Shown here: positions 24,785 through 34,757 of the stretch, piece by piece
Position numbering within the stretch: the first letter of the stretch is position 1
Layout of the letters: every line of letters begins with the position of its first letter
Assembly: GCF_015840915.1 (NCBI RefSeq)
Contig: NZ_CP060398.1
Coordinates: 1,488,001 to 1,552,000 of the forward strand
Origin: Synechococcus sp. CBW1002
GTDB taxonomy: Bacteria > Cyanobacteriota > Cyanobacteriia > PCC-6307 > Cyanobiaceae
Direction: 5' to 3'
DNA length: 64,000 nucleotides
Notes under the pieces: model-generated
Seen by the model: the letters and a program-made list of their open reading frames with translations, nothing else
Told to the model about the DNA's origin: nothing
Databases searched by the model: none
Program-made: the position numbers and the translations under genes

Positions 24785-26551
24785 GGGACTCCTGAACAAT
24801 CCAGATCCATTGCGCCGCAGCTGGTCTCAAGCATGAGAAACCGCTAAAGTGGCCGTGAATCAGGCAATCCGTGATTGCCTTTACTCCTGATCGTTCCATA
24901 TGTACCGGAGGCACAATAACGGTCAGATCTCAATCAAGGAGTTCCACCTGCCATTTGGCGGCACACTTGATCCCGAGAATCGCTGGGTTCAACTGGAGGG
25001 GCTGATCCCATGGGATGAGCTGGAAGAAACCTATGCCCCTCAATTCAGCGCCACAATTGGCGCTCCAGCCAAATCAGTGAGAATGGCCTTTGGTGCTCTC
25101 TACATCAAACAGAAGTTAGGGCTCACCGACGAAGAGACAGTCCATCAGATCAGAGAGAACGCCTATATTCAGTTCTTTCTCGGCTTTGCGGGCTACACAG
25201 CTAAGGCACCGTTTGATGCCTCGATGATGGTGCACTTTCGCAAGCGTTTTTCTGACGAGGATCTGCGCCGTATCAACGAGCTGGTGGTGCAGCGCGGCAA
25301 AGAGATCCTTCTGGAAGCACTTGCTCAGGCAGCAGACGATGACGACCATGATGATCGTGATTCCAGTGGAGGAGGCGCTCAGCTAGAACTTGATGCGTTG
25401 ATCAAGCCTGCTGACTGGCCAGAAGGAAAGAATTGGGGCACTCTCACGATTGATGCCAGTTGCACTCCAGCCGACATCACCTATCCCAGAGACCTCAAGC
25501 TCCTCAACGAGGCTCGCACAACGACCGAGCGAGTCATTGATGATCTGTGCAGTCAGTCATCGGGATTCAGGAGACATCGACCTCGCTACGACCGTGGCCT
25601 TGCTCGTGCTCATTTCCTGAGAGTGGCGAAGCAAAAACGACCACGTCGCCGCAAAGTGAAGGCTGCCATTAAACATCAGCTTGGCTATGTGCGGCAGAAT
25701 CTCAAGGCCATTGATGCTCTGATCGGCTGCGGGGCAAGGCTTTCCGAGCTTAAGAGGCATTGGTGGCAGAAGTTGTTGGCCTGCAGCGAGTTGGAGCGGC
25801 AACAGGGCCTTCTGCTCGCCTCTCAGACCAACAGCATTCCAGACCGCCTGGTGAATCTTGTGCAGACCCATATCCGCCCAATGGTGCGAGGCAAAGCACG
25901 TGCTGCGGTGGAGTTTGGAGCCAAAATCAGTGTTTCGGTTCAAAACGGCTTTCCGTTCTTGCACCGCATAAGCTGGAACCCCTACAACGAAGGAGAAGAC
26001 CTTATCGCTCAGGCGGAAAAATACAAGCTGGATACAGGATCTTACCCAGAGCGAATCTGCGCCGACCGGATTTATATCACGGCCAAGAATAGGCATTTCT
26101 GCACGAGGAACGGTATTCGCCTCTCCGGCAAGCGATTGGGTCGCCCGCCCAAGGATCCTGATGTCACCACTGCACACAAGCACCAGCTCCGATCTGATCA
26201 AGCTCGACGCAATGAAGTGGAAGGCGTCTTTGGCTCTGGAAAGCGCAAGTATTCCCTGGATCTGATCATGGCTCGTCTACCAGCTGGTGCCGAATCCTCC
26301 ATCTCGATGGCCTTTGTCGTGATGTGCGCGGAAAAGGTCTTGAGGCTGCTGCGCCTCTTTTTTGTCCTTCTTTTTGGGTGGATCTACAGCTTTTTTATGG
26401 CCTGGTCAGCGATCAGAGCGCCTGAGGGCATCTGCAAGCCATGCTTTTGAGATCTGGCCGACTTGATGTCACCGCGCTTGCCAGCCTGATTAACGCGAAG
26501 CAAACGGACGAATCCGGCGCCGATGGGCCGAGAATCTTTTTCAGGAGTCCC
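24785..26551 (+). mobile_element. IS5/IS1182-type element, complete copy 1 (1767 bp)
   Basis: Terminal inverted repeats are GGGACTCCTGAACAA (left) and GGGACTCCTGAAAAA (right, inverted). The target duplication GCAGTA is present on both sides (24779-24784 and 26552-26557). One transposase gene. Further copies are at 50888 (carrying ISAs1) and 59716 (invaded). Confidence 0.95.
24900..26450 (+). CDS. Transposase of the IS5/IS1182-type element
   Basis: This protein is 516 aa. The N-terminal DUF772-type domain (WDELEETYAPQFSATIGAPAKSVRMAFGALYIKQKLGLTDEETVHQIRENAYIQFFLGF) is followed by the DDE domain: Asp in LTIDASCTPADITYP, Asp in ERICADRIYITAKNR, Glu in ARRNEVEGVFGSGKRKY. A hydrophobic stretch near the C-terminus (LRLFFVLLFGWIYSFFMAW) follows. 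The frame is intact and probably active, given three near-identical copies in the window. Confidence 0.92.
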   Translation: MYRRHNNGQISIKEFHLPFGGTLDPENRWVQLEGLIPWDELEETYAPQFSATIGAPAKSVRMAFGALYIKQKLGLTDEETVHQIRENAYIQFFLGFAGYTAKAPFDASMMVHFRKRFSDEDLRRINELVVQRGKEILLEALAQAADDDDHDDRDSSGGGAQLELDALIKPADWPEGKNWGTLTIDASCTPADITYPRDLKLLNEARTTTERVIDDLCSQSSGFRRHRPRYDRGLARAHFLRVAKQKRPRRRKVKAAIKHQLGYVRQNLKAIDALIGCGARLSELKRHWWQKLLACSELERQQGLLLASQTNSIPDRLVNLVQTHIRPMVRGKARAAVEFGAKISVSVQNGFPFLHRISWNPYNEGEDLIAQAEKYKLDTGSYPERICADRIYITAKNRHFCTRNGIRLSGKRLGRPPKDPDVTTAHKHQLRSDQARRNEVEGVFGSGKRKYSLDLIMARLPAGAESSISMAFVVMCAEKVLRLLRLFFVLLFGWIYSFFMAWSAIRAPEGICKPCF

Positions 26552-27772
26552 GCAGTAGAACGCTGGTTCGTTGCGGTTGAGCACAGCCACGGCCATCCCA
26601 TCTCCCGCTGCCACGGTGGCCATGGGGTTCTTCTTGTGCGCCGAGATGCTCACGGCGATCTCGGTCAACACGCGATGCGCCATGGACAACCCAGCTCAGC
26701 TCTTCGGTCCAGTCTGAATCGCGGTATGGGGCCCTGAGCAACCCTCAGGGGCTGGGCCGGACTGGGCCCAGGCGTTCGAGAAGGCGGAGGCAGTGATCCT
26801 CATGCCGCCAGAAAACGCTGCTCCGCCTTGGCGAAGGCGTCATCGACCACGTCATCTCCGCACCAGCGGCTGTAAGCCGCCAGGTGGGTCTGCACGCTGT
26901 GGCCCATCGCCGCGGCCACGACCTTGGGTGGCAGGTCGCAGATCACGTGCGCCCGGTGGGCGTAGCCGTGACGGCAGGAGTAAGGAAGGAGTTTCTCGCC
27001 CTTGGCCTCGTAGTCCTGACGGAGCTTGTTCCAGAGAGGGCGTCGGTGCAGATACTGCCTGATGTCGTTTCCTGCGAAGCCCACTCGCATGGGTGGAAGC
27101 CGGTCGGGGGCGTACTGCTCGGCGAGTTGCCACTGGGTAGCCCAGTCATCACAGGGCAGCAGCCTCAGGGCGCGGGGTGCGGGGCTTGGTCTTGCCGCGT
27201 GAGGCCACCTTTTCATAGGTGCACCAGAGGCGGCCATCACGGAGCTGAAGGTGGTGCAGTTCCTCAGGGCGCAATCCGTAGGCCGCCATCAACTGGAAGT
27301 CAAAACGCCAGCGAGGATCAGGGAGTGCATCCACCAGAGCCAGGATGTCCTCCACCTGCAGGGGTGTTGTGATGGCTTGTGGGGTCCTGGAGCGCCCCAC
27401 ATAGGTCGCAAGATTCTGCGGGGGATCCCATTCCTCGCCCAGCCGCTCCTCCTCACGGGCCCAGCGCAGCAGGGCAGTGGTGCATTGCATCTGGATCTGG
27501 CGGGTGCGGCCTCCCGGTTTGTCCGCCCAGATCTTTGCCAGCCCCTCAAGCAACTGCTTGGCGTTCTGCGGTGGAGCGGGCATCGCCATGGCTCCCAGCA
27601 CGTGCTTCATGTGGTGGCGATAGACCCGTTCCCAGGTCGAGCCCTTGATCTCACCGCTGATCAGCTTGTAGTCGCGAAAGGCTTCGATCAGCTCGGACCA
27701 GTCCTCGATCGAGAGGGCTGCGGCAGGAGCGCTGAGCTTTGAGCCACCACCAGTGCTGGTGGACAAGCCTAG

Positions 27773-29143
27773 GAGTTTGCGGAAAAACCGCCTGAGAAGT
27801 CGCGTTTTTCCCTCCTGAGACCTGGGCCGGAGCTCCTATCGGGCTGGTTTTCAGGGTTTCAGCGGCTCAGAGCTCCCCTTTTGGTGTGTTTTGCCGCATT
27901 GGGGCTCTCTGAGCGCGGCCGCCTGACCACACCTCTGGGCAACCCGCTGGTCACGCCGCCGCCATCGCCGGTTTGAGCAGGTTGCCCAGGCGGATCAGGT
28001 TGTAGGCGATCACATTCAGGCCGAACACCGCACTCACCTTCTCGGTGCCGCGCAGCTTGAACTGGCGCAGACCTCCCCACTGTTTGATCCAGCCAAACAC
28101 CTTCTCGATGCCGCGGCGGGCATGGATCGACTTGGCGTAGCCCACGTGGCGGGTGGTGCGCCCATCGATGGCGGAACCACCAGGGCGGCTGGTGTTCTGA
28201 GCGACATGCGGTGTCACGGCGATGCGGCGCATCTCGGCGACAAAGCCCTTGGTGTCGTAGTTCTTGTCGGCGCCGATGGTCTTCTGGTGGGCACCGGGGA
28301 CGGCAGCCGCCATCGCTTTGGCGGCATCCCTCTCCCCGGTGCCCGTCGCTTGTGTGACGCGGCAGTCGACGATCAGGGCATGGCGGTTGTCCATGAGCAC
28401 GTGCCCCCGGTAGCTGGGGAGTGCGGGGTGGGCCTTGGACTTCCGGCACAGCAGCGCGTCTGGATCGACGCTGGAGCGATGGGTCTTGTTGCTGAGCTTG
28501 ATGCCGCGGAAATCCCCTTTCGCTCGCTTCTTGCCGGGCTTTGGAGCGCCAAAACCCTCGCCAGGGCCTGACGGCGGTGGCGGCGGATCGTCCTGCCCAT
28601 CGATCCGCTCCAGTGAGGCATGGGAGGCCCAGGCCTGCAGCAAGGTGCCATCGACGGAGAAGTGCTCGTCACTGAGCAGCGGCTTGACCTCCGGAGCACC
28701 CATCAGCTTCTCCAGGAACTTCCCCATCACCTGCTCGTTCAGCAGCCGCTCCCGGTTTTTTGTGAATGTGGTGGGATGCCAGATCGGATCATCTGGGCTC
28801 AGCCCCACAAACCAGCGGAACAGCAGGTTGTAGTGGAGCTGCTCGAGCAGCAACCGCTCCGAGCGGATGCCGTAGAACGCCTGCAGCAACGAGGCCAGCA
28901 GCAGTTGCTCCGGCGGCACTGATGGCCGGCCTTCTGCGGCGTACAGATCACAGAAGGTGGGATTGAGGCGATCGAGGGCCTGATCGGCCAGCTTGCGGAT
29001 CCGCCGCAGCGGATGGCCGGCCGGGATCCGATCCTCAATCGACACGTAGGAGAACAGGGAGCCGCTGCGCTCCCGTTGACCTCGCATCTGGGCTGGACAG
29101 CTGGCCCATTCTCGCAGAGGTGGCCGGGTTTTTCAGCGAACTC
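27773..29143 (-). mobile_element. IS5-family element (1371 bp)
   Basis: Terminal repeats are GAGTTTGCGGAAAAACC (left) and GAGTTCGCTGAAAAACC (right, inverted), flanked by CTAG at 27769 and 29144, the usual 4-bp IS5 target. It sits in the integrase gene. An IS630 lies in its right-hand CTAG. Confidence 0.93.
27951..29087 (-). CDS. IS5-family transposase
   Basis: The 378-aa protein has the N-terminal DUF772-type domain (IPAGHPLRRIRKLADQALDRLNPTFCDLYAAEG...LLLASLLQAFYGIRSERLLLEQL). The DDE domain follows: Asp in FSVDGTLLQAWAS, Asp in IGADKNYDTKGF, Glu in RRGIEKVFGWIKQWGG. It is complete and unbroken. A 34-codon scrap of a relative is at 23197. Confidence 0.92.
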   Translation of the reverse strand: MRGQRERSGSLFSYVSIEDRIPAGHPLRRIRKLADQALDRLNPTFCDLYAAEGRPSVPPEQLLLASLLQAFYGIRSERLLLEQLHYNLLFRWFVGLSPDDPIWHPTTFTKNRERLLNEQVMGKFLEKLMGAPEVKPLLSDEHFSVDGTLLQAWASHASLERIDGQDDPPPPPSGPGEGFGAPKPGKKRAKGDFRGIKLSNKTHRSSVDPDALLCRKSKAHPALPSYRGHVLMDNRHALIVDCRVTQATGTGERDAAKAMAAAVPGAHQKTIGADKNYDTKGFVAEMRRIAVTPHVAQNTSRPGGSAIDGRTTRHVGYAKSIHARRGIEKVFGWIKQWGGLRQFKLRGTEKVSAVFGLNVIAYNLIRLGNLLKPAMAAA

Positions 29144-29146
29144 CTA

Positions 29147-30289
29147 GTATGCCGTCCCGGAAATAACAGCTAGAATCGAGAGTGTCACCCGAGGTGCCTT
29201 GTGGCGCTTGGTCGTCCGATGCCTCCGCTGGTCCTCAGCGAGGACGAGGTTCAGCAGTTGCGGGCCCTTGCAAATTCCCGGTCGTTGCCGCATTCGATCG
29301 TGCAGCGCGCTCAGATCGTGCTGGCCTGCGGTGCCGGCGAGACCAACACCGCCATCGCCAAACGGATGGGGCTGACGGGGATGACCGTTGGCAAGTGGCG
29401 CAAGCGGTACCGGGAGCTGGGCCTGGAGGGCCTGCATGACGAGCTGCGGCCGGGTAGGCCTCGCACCTACGAGGACGACACGGTGGCGGAGGTGATCAAC
29501 CGGGCACTGCAGACCAAGCCCACCGATGGCAGCACCCAGTGGTCTGCGCGCTCCCTCGCGGCTGCCACCGGCATCTCCAAAACCACCGTTCACCGCTGGC
29601 TGCAGACTTTCTCGGTCCAGCCCCACCGGCAGAAGTCGTTCAAGCTCTCCACCGACCCGTTCTTTGTGGAGAAGGTCCGCGACATCGTCGGCCTGTACCT
29701 GAACCCTCCGGATAAGGCGATGGTGCTCTGCGTCGACGAGAAGACGCAGATCCAGGCACTGGACCGCACCCAGCCGCTGTTGCCCATGGGCCTGGGTTAC
29801 GTGGAGGGCGTCACCCACGACTACATCCGCCACGGCACCACCACGCTGTTCGCTGCTCTGGATGTGGCAACAGGCGAGGTGATCACCCAATGCAAGCCCC
29901 GCCATAGGCATCAGGAGTTCCTGGGGTTCCTGCGCCAGATCGAGAAGTCGGTCCCCGAGGAGCTTGATGTCCACTTGATCGTCGACAACTACTGCACCCA
30001 CAAGCACGCCAAGGTGAGGGCCTGGCTGGCGCAGCGGCCCCGCTTCCACGTGCACTACACACCGACCTACGCCTCCTGGATCAACCAGGTGGAGCGTTGG
30101 TTTGGGATCATCACCCAGCGGGCGATCCGACGCGGCAGCTTCTCCAGCGTCAAGGAGTTGATCTCCAAGATCGAGCAATTCGTGGCGGCCTACAACAAGA
30201 CCAAGGCGCCGTTCAACTGGACGGCCACAGCGGATTCAATCCTGGAGAAGCTCCAGCGACTTTGCTCGCAGATCTCCGGGACGGCACAC
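29147..30289 (+). mobile_element. IS630-family element (1143 bp)
   Basis: Ends are GTATGCCGTCCCGGA (left) and GTGTGCCGTCCCGGA (right, inverted), with the TA duplication at 29145-29146 and 30290-30291. The TA used belongs to the right-hand CTAG duplication of the neighbouring IS5, so this element arrived after it. Confidence 0.94.
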
Positions 30290-30292
30290 TAG
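29201..30292 (+). CDS. IS630-family transposase
   Basis: The 363-aa protein has an N-terminal HTH region ([24 protein letters not shown]), a linker with a second HTH ([15 protein letters not shown]), and a DDE domain: Asp in [12 protein letters not shown], Asp in [11 protein letters not shown], Glu in [19 protein letters not shown]. The stop codon TAG uses the duplicated target TA. It is intact. Its 3' half recurs in the chimera at 5296. Confidence 0.94.
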   Translation: MALGRPMPPLVLSEDEVQQLRALANSRSLPHSIVQRAQIVLACGAGETNTAIAKRMGLTGMTVGKWRKRYRELGLEGLHDELRPGRPRTYEDDTVAEVINRALQTKPTDGSTQWSARSLAAATGISKTTVHRWLQTFSVQPHRQKSFKLSTDPFFVEKVRDIVGLYLNPPDKAMVLCVDEKTQIQALDRTQPLLPMGLGYVEGVTHDYIRHGTTTLFAALDVATGEVITQCKPRHRHQEFLGFLRQIEKSVPEELDVHLIVDNYCTHKHAKVRAWLAQRPRFHVHYTPTYASWINQVERWFGIITQRAIRRGSFSSVKELISKIEQFVAAYNKTKAPFNWTATADSILEKLQRLCSQISGTAH

Positions 30293-30493
30293 AGCTTCTG
30301 CAGCTGATCTCGCACCGGTTCCAGCATGGTGCGGCCGGTGGATGCGAGTTACGCAGAGATCCGGATCAACGCCCTTCTGAAATTCATTAAACACATAGAC
30401 AACTGCATCCCGAATTTCATCGACCTGATCGCATTGCCATGGAATGGGGAGCACGGTTCGGAACGTCCCCTCCCATTCACGGGTCGGCGCCAT

Positions 30494-30746
30494 GTGAGAC
30501 GTTTGGTGAGATGTTTGGGCCTACACCCTGGCACGGCCTGTCAGGCGCGGTCAGCCGCTGGAATTCCTAAAGCCAGTGCCTGACTGGCTTCTCGGGAGAT
30601 TTTCAAGGCCTGGACTAGAAGCGGGTGACCGGATTCGAACCGGCGACGTTCAGCTTGGGAAGCTTCTCGATTGATGGGCTGAACTGACTGTGCCGCAGTC
30701 AGTCTCATGCTCCTTCATCCTTGGATGTGAGAAGGTCTGTGAGAAG
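30494..30746 (-). other. Attachment site C: tRNA-Gly(CCC) 3' half with arm boxes
   Basis: The core is 30620-30665. The left boxes are the most diverged (GTGAGACG at 30494, GTGAGATG at 30506) and overlap the integrase start codon. The right boxes GTGAGAAG are at 30727 and 30739. The period is 12 nt on both sides. Core to right pair is 62 nt, left pair to core 107 nt. One T-arm base differs from the other sites (GGATTCGAACC against GGACTCGAACC). Confidence 0.8.
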
Positions 30747-30914
30747 GTTTCGACCAGGCTCTTGCCATCGATAGCTGATCTGCAAGCTGCGCATAGTCCA
30801 TGGCCCGATGGCCCCGCAGCCGTCGCTCCCACATCCGTTGCGGCACGGGGTGGCTGAGATCGAGCCAGCCGATGATGCGCGCGCTGGTTTTGTCAGCCTG
30901 CTGCCGCTGCATGA
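30715..30914 (-). pseudogene. C-terminal scrap of a TOTE primase-helicase gene
   Basis: The frame RQQADKTSARIIGWLDLSHPVPQRMWERRLRGHRAMDYAQLADQLSMARAW matches the last 55 residues of the helicase genes at 10203 and 14223 and runs through the arm boxes as SHRPSHIQG, as in copy 14223. Everything upstream is replaced by the GHMP kinase remnant. It shows that the C-D interval also began with a TOTE gene. Confidence 0.88.
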
Positions 30915-30939
30915 GCCCCAGGCCGGCGTTGGATCCTGC

Positions 30940-31931
30940 AGATCCAGGCCTGCACGCCCTCCAGCCCACCCATCCACGCCTGCCCCTCTCGGGCTGCGTG
31001 GGGGTCCTGATAGAGGGCGATCACGCTGCCATCGCCGCCCGCTCCGCTGAACTTCGCCCCCAGCGCTCCGCCCGCCTTCAACCCTTGCACGGCCCGCGCC
31101 AGGGCCGGGGCGTGCAAGGGCTGGCAGCAGCGCAGCCATGTGGTCATAGGCCTGCTGACAGCGATCCATCGCCCGCCCGAGGCCCGTGGCCTCGCCGCCA
31201 CGCAGGGCCACCGCTCCTTGTTCGGCTTCAGCGGCAAAGGTGGCCAAGGCTGCCCGCACGGCCGCAACCGCCTGGGGATCCAGGTCTGACGCTGCCTGGC
31301 CGCGTGCGTGGTCTTGCAACGCCTGCAGGATGGCGTCTGTGTTTCGCGGTGCTGCAAAAGAGGCCACAACCAGATGCAGGGTCTGCGCCGGCTGGATCGT
31401 TGTGATCGACACGGCTCCGTCGTTCCCCCAGCGCAGCAGGATCGGTTCGCGCGACACGCAGGCGATCGGATCGAGGGGGCCACAGGCCACGCCGAGCAGA
31501 TCCCGTTCCACATGGGTGGCCAGCGCCGCCAGCTCCCGACCCTCCAGGCGGCAGCCGGCGTGCCGGACCAGGGCATCCAGCACGGCCACACAGAACGCCG
31601 CCGATGACGACAACCCCCTCCCGGCGGGGAGATCGGCTTCCACCGTGAGCTGCACGGCAGGGATGGCAATCTGCCTTGCTCGCAGCGCTGCGGCGGCTGC
31701 CGGTACGAACCGCAGGGCACCTCCTGCGGGATCGACGCCGCCATCGATGGGCCAGTGCCCCTCCAGTGTCTGGCCCTCAAGCGTTGTCTTCAGGTGCAGG
31801 CCGCGTTCGGCGGGATTGGCGTTCACCCGGATGCCCTGCTCCAGGGGCACCGTCAGGCTGGCTCCTCCCCACCAGTCGCAGTGTTCACCCAGCAGGCAGG
31901 CACGACCAGGAACGCGAACGGTCTGCGACAT
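30940..31931 (-). pseudogene. GHMP-family sugar kinase gene, frameshifted
   Basis: The start MSQTVRVPGRACLLGEHCDWWGGASLTVPLEQGIRV resembles the galactokinase/GHMP motif 1. DLPAGRGLSSSAAFCVAVLDALV is the ATP-binding motif 2. After a frameshift near 31100 the other frame gives ALGAKFSGAGGDGSVIALYQDPH, GHMP motif 3. The C-terminus is cut and joined to the TOTE scrap. The substrate would be a sugar or sugar derivative. The gene is inactive as it stands, unless the frameshift is a sequencing error. Confidence 0.8.
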
Positions 31932-32035
31932 CGTGCGGTTCTCCGGTTTCTCTGTGATAACCCTGGTCCATGCTCGTCGTGCCGGCGATGCCGCGGCCTT
32001 CCCCCGGTGAGGATGCCGCCTACCAGCGACATCCC

Positions 32036-32492
32036 ATGGCCACCCTGCTCACCCACCGGCTGCAGCTGGTCACCGCCGGCCCGTTCCGCTGCCACGACAT
32101 CACCGCCGCGCTTCAGGCCCTTGGTGGAGCGCGCCGATTTGGGTGACGGCCTGCTGGTGGCGGCCGGGCAGCACACCACCACCCGTCGGGTTTCGGCGGC
32201 ACTGGTGGTGAACGAGAACGAGGAGCGGCTGCTGGCCGATATCGAACGCTTCTTCCTGGAGCTGGTTCCGGCCGATCGGCCCTGGCTGCACAACGATCTG
32301 CACCTGCGGCCCGACATCGCCCCGGATGAGCCGCGCAACGCCCACAGCCACCTGATCGCCCTGCTGTTGGGCAACCACCTCAGCCTGCCGGTGGTGGCGG
32401 GTCGGCTGGGGCTGGGGGGTTACCAGGCGGTGCTGTTGGTGGGGCTTGATGGCCCGCGCCAGCGGGAGGTACTGGTGCAGCTGTGGGGCTGA
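32036..32492 (+). pseudogene. YjbQ/UPF0047-family gene, frameshifted
   Basis: The start MATLLTHRLQLVTAGPFRCHDITAALQ runs in one frame. After one missing base near 32117 the next frame gives LVERADLGDGLLVAAGQHTTTRRVSAALVVNENEERLLADIERFF...HNDLHLRPD...NAHSHLIALLLGNHLSLPVVAGRLGLGGYQAVLLVGLDGPRQREVLVQLWG, a clear YjbQ protein (thiamine phosphate synthase-like). The rest of the frame is complete, so damage is limited to one indel. Confidence 0.82.
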
Positions 32493-32841
32493 GCGCCAGG
32501 TTGTCCGGGCGGTGGCGTTTCGCCATGCTCGTCTCCGCTGCCAAGGGTTTCTCTCGGGCGAAGAGCGCCTCGATCCGTCGGGTTTCGGCCACCAGCTGCT
32601 CCTCCGGCCCCGGCGGCGGCGTGGCCACCGTGCGGGGAGTGGGCTCAGGGCCAATGCCGAAGCCTGCGATGCTCGATCGGGCGCGGCTGGCGATGGTGCC
32701 CAGATCCCCGGCCTCAGGCCTGCCAGGGTATCCGCGGCATGGAGCCGGTATCCGTCGCCTTCCCCACTGTGTGGAACGGTTGCATCGGGCGATCTCACCA
32801 GCGGGGCGGTTCAGGCTTGGTCCATCCCGCTTCCGTTCTCA
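32493..32841. other. Stretch without a supportable gene
   Basis: One minus-strand frame gives a protein-like piece (GPEEQLVAETRRIEALFAREKPLAAETSMAKR) but no start or family can be assigned; the other frames look like noise. Confidence 0.3.
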
Positions 32842-34647
32842 ATGGCGCCGATCCCGTCTCCCACGACCACTGCCGAAGCGTGGCTGAGTTCGTTCGCGGC
32901 TGCTTTGGCGGGTGGCGACCCCCAGGCCGTGGTGGCGCTGTTTGGCCCGGAATGCTTCTGGCGCGATCTGGTGGCGTTCACCTGGAACCTCCGCACCGAG
33001 GAGGGGCCCGAGGCCATCGCGGCCATGCTGGCGGCCCGCCTGGCGGATGTGGCGCCCCATGGCTTCCAGCTCAGGGGCGAGGCCAGCGAGGCCGGCGGCC
33101 GGGTGGAGGCCTGGTTCGGTTTCGAAACGCGGGTGGGGCGCTGCAGCGGCCACTTGCGCCTGCGCGATGGCCGCGCCTGGACCCTGTTCACCGCCCTCGA
33201 TGAACTGAAGGGCCACGAGGAGCGGGTGCGCGAGCGGCGGCCGGCCGGCGCCCAGCACGGCGTCCATCCCGGGCGGCAGTCGTGGGCTGAGCGCCGCGAG
33301 GGGGAGCGGCAGGCCCTGGGAGTGACGGAGCAACCGGATGTGGTGATCGTGGGCGGCGGCCAGGCCGGCCTGAGCCTCGCCGCCCGTCTCCGTCACCTGG
33401 AGGTGTCGGCCCTGGTGCTGGAGAAGCAGCCCCGCCCGGGTGACCACTGGCGACGCCGTTACAAGAGCCTCTGTCTGCACGATCCCGTTCACTACTGCCA
33501 TTTCCCCTATCTCCCTTTCCCCGAGGGCTGGCCCCTCTACACCCCCAAGGATCAGCTGGCCGACTGGATGGAGGCTTACGTGAGCGTGATGGGGCTGAAC
33601 GTCTGGGGTGGTTCGCCGGTCCGCAGTGCCCGCTTCGATCCGGCTGAAGGTCGCTGGCAGGTGAGCACCGAGCGCGATGGCCAGCCGGTGGTGCTTCGCC
33701 CCCGCCACTTGGTGTTCGCTATGGGTGTGTCGGGCTATCCGCTGATGCCGTCGCTGCCGGGGGCGGAGAGCTTCGCCGGTGATCAGCACCACTCCAATGC
33801 CCATCCCGGCCCCGATGCCTACCGCGGTAAGCGCTGCGTGGTGGTGGGCTCCAACAACTCCGCCCACGACATCGCCGCCGCCCTCTGGGAAGCCGGAGCC
33901 GCCCAGGTGACGATGCTGCAGCGCAGCTCGACGCTGATCGCGCCGGTGCCTGCGCTGGAGAAGTACGGCTTCGCCGATGTCTATTCGGAGCGCACCGTGG
34001 CCCAGGGCATCACCGCCGAGCAATCGGACATGACGATCGCGTCCATTCCCTACAAGCTGCTGCCCCAGTGGCAGAAGCCGATCTACGACGCGATGCGCGT
34101 CGAGTACGCCGATCTCTATGCGCGCCTGGAGAAGGCCGGGTTCCTGCTCGATTTCGGTGCCGACGACTCCGGTGTGTTCATGAAGTTCCTGCGGCGGGGT
34201 TCGGGTTACTACCTCGATGTGGGCGCCTCGGAGCTGGTGGCCGATGGTCGCATCCAGCTGCGCAGTGGCGTGCAGATCGAACGGCTCACGCCCCAGACGG
34301 TGGTGCTCAATGACGGCAGTGAGCTGGAGGCCGATCTGGTGGTGTAGTATGCCACCGGCTATGGCTCGATGAACCGCTACCTGGCGGAGCTGATCTCACC
34401 GGAGGTCGCCGACAAGGTGGGCAAGGTGTGGGGGCTGGGCTCTGAGACGCCCAAGGATCCGGGCCCCTGGGAGGGGGAACTGCGCAACATGTGGAAGCCC
34501 ACCCAGGTGGAGAACCTCTGGATCCACGGCGGCAACCTGCACCAATGCCGTCACTACTCCCTCTATCTGGCCCTGCAGCTCAAGGCGCGGCTGGCTGGGA
34601 TCGATACGCCGGTGTACGGCCTGGCCCCCAGCTTCCATACGGCCTGA
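32842..34647 (+). pseudogene. Flavin-dependent monooxygenase-like gene with one in-frame stop
   Basis: This protein is about 600 aa. Residues 1-130 are an NTF2-like domain (AEAWLSSFAAALAGGDPQAVVALFGPECFWRDLVAFTWNL). The FAD site VVIVGGGQAGLSLAARLR is followed by the substrate-side YKSLCLHDPVHYCHFPY and the NADP site CVVVGSNNSAHDIAAALWEAG. A TAG at 34345 falls between DLVV and YATGYGSMN, exactly in the family's conserved ATGY motif, and looks like an added codon. The frame then continues to YGLAPSFHTA. Homologues are annotated as NAD(P)/FAD-dependent (YUCCA-like) oxidoreductases. The start at 32842 (MAPIPSP) is chosen because the NTF2 part begins there. Confidence 0.85.
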
Positions 34648-34757
34648 CGAGAGCATCCCGGAGTCATGGCACTCGCAGCGGCGGCGCAGCCTGCGTCCCG
34701 AGGCTGCCGGGTCCCGGCACAGTGGGCATTGCGGCCCTTTGCCTGGAAGCAGGTTCG

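Larger units (their letters stand above)
24656..26689 (-). pseudogene. YefM antitoxin gene split by an IS5/IS1182-type element
   Basis: The 5' part (26689 to 26552) encodes MSMAHRVLTEIAVSISAHKKNPMATVAAGDGMAVAVLNRNEPAFYC. The 3' part (24784 to 24656) encodes VPAKTYEELMDLVEELKLNRLADARLADGHEPVQVSLDAL. Together they make a full antitoxin. The insertion duplicated GCAGTA. No RelE gene follows on the left, where vapC now converges, so the toxin partner had already been lost. Confidence 0.9.
26800..30493 (-). pseudogene. Tyrosine recombinase (integrase) gene broken by two IS and a frameshift
   Basis: Joining 30493-30293 to 27768-26800 gives one frame. It starts MAPTREWEGTFRTVLPIPWQCDQVDEIRDAV, probably the arm-binding domain, runs through [21 protein letters not shown] across the IS junction, and then IEDWSELIEAFRDYK. 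The catalytic part has GLRPEELHHLQL (Arg I), ASRGKTKPR (Lys), YSCRHGYAHRAH (His-Arg region) and MGHSVQTHLAAYSRW (His, Tyr nucleophile). One base is lost or gained in a C-rich run near 27170. The gene starts inside the left arm boxes of site C, so it is the integrase of the element between sites B and C. It is now inactive. Confidence 0.85.

Noticed and set aside
32839-34023. 394-codon minus-strand open frame
   Set aside because: Antisense to the flavin monooxygenase, whose FAD and NADP motifs clearly define the coding strand.
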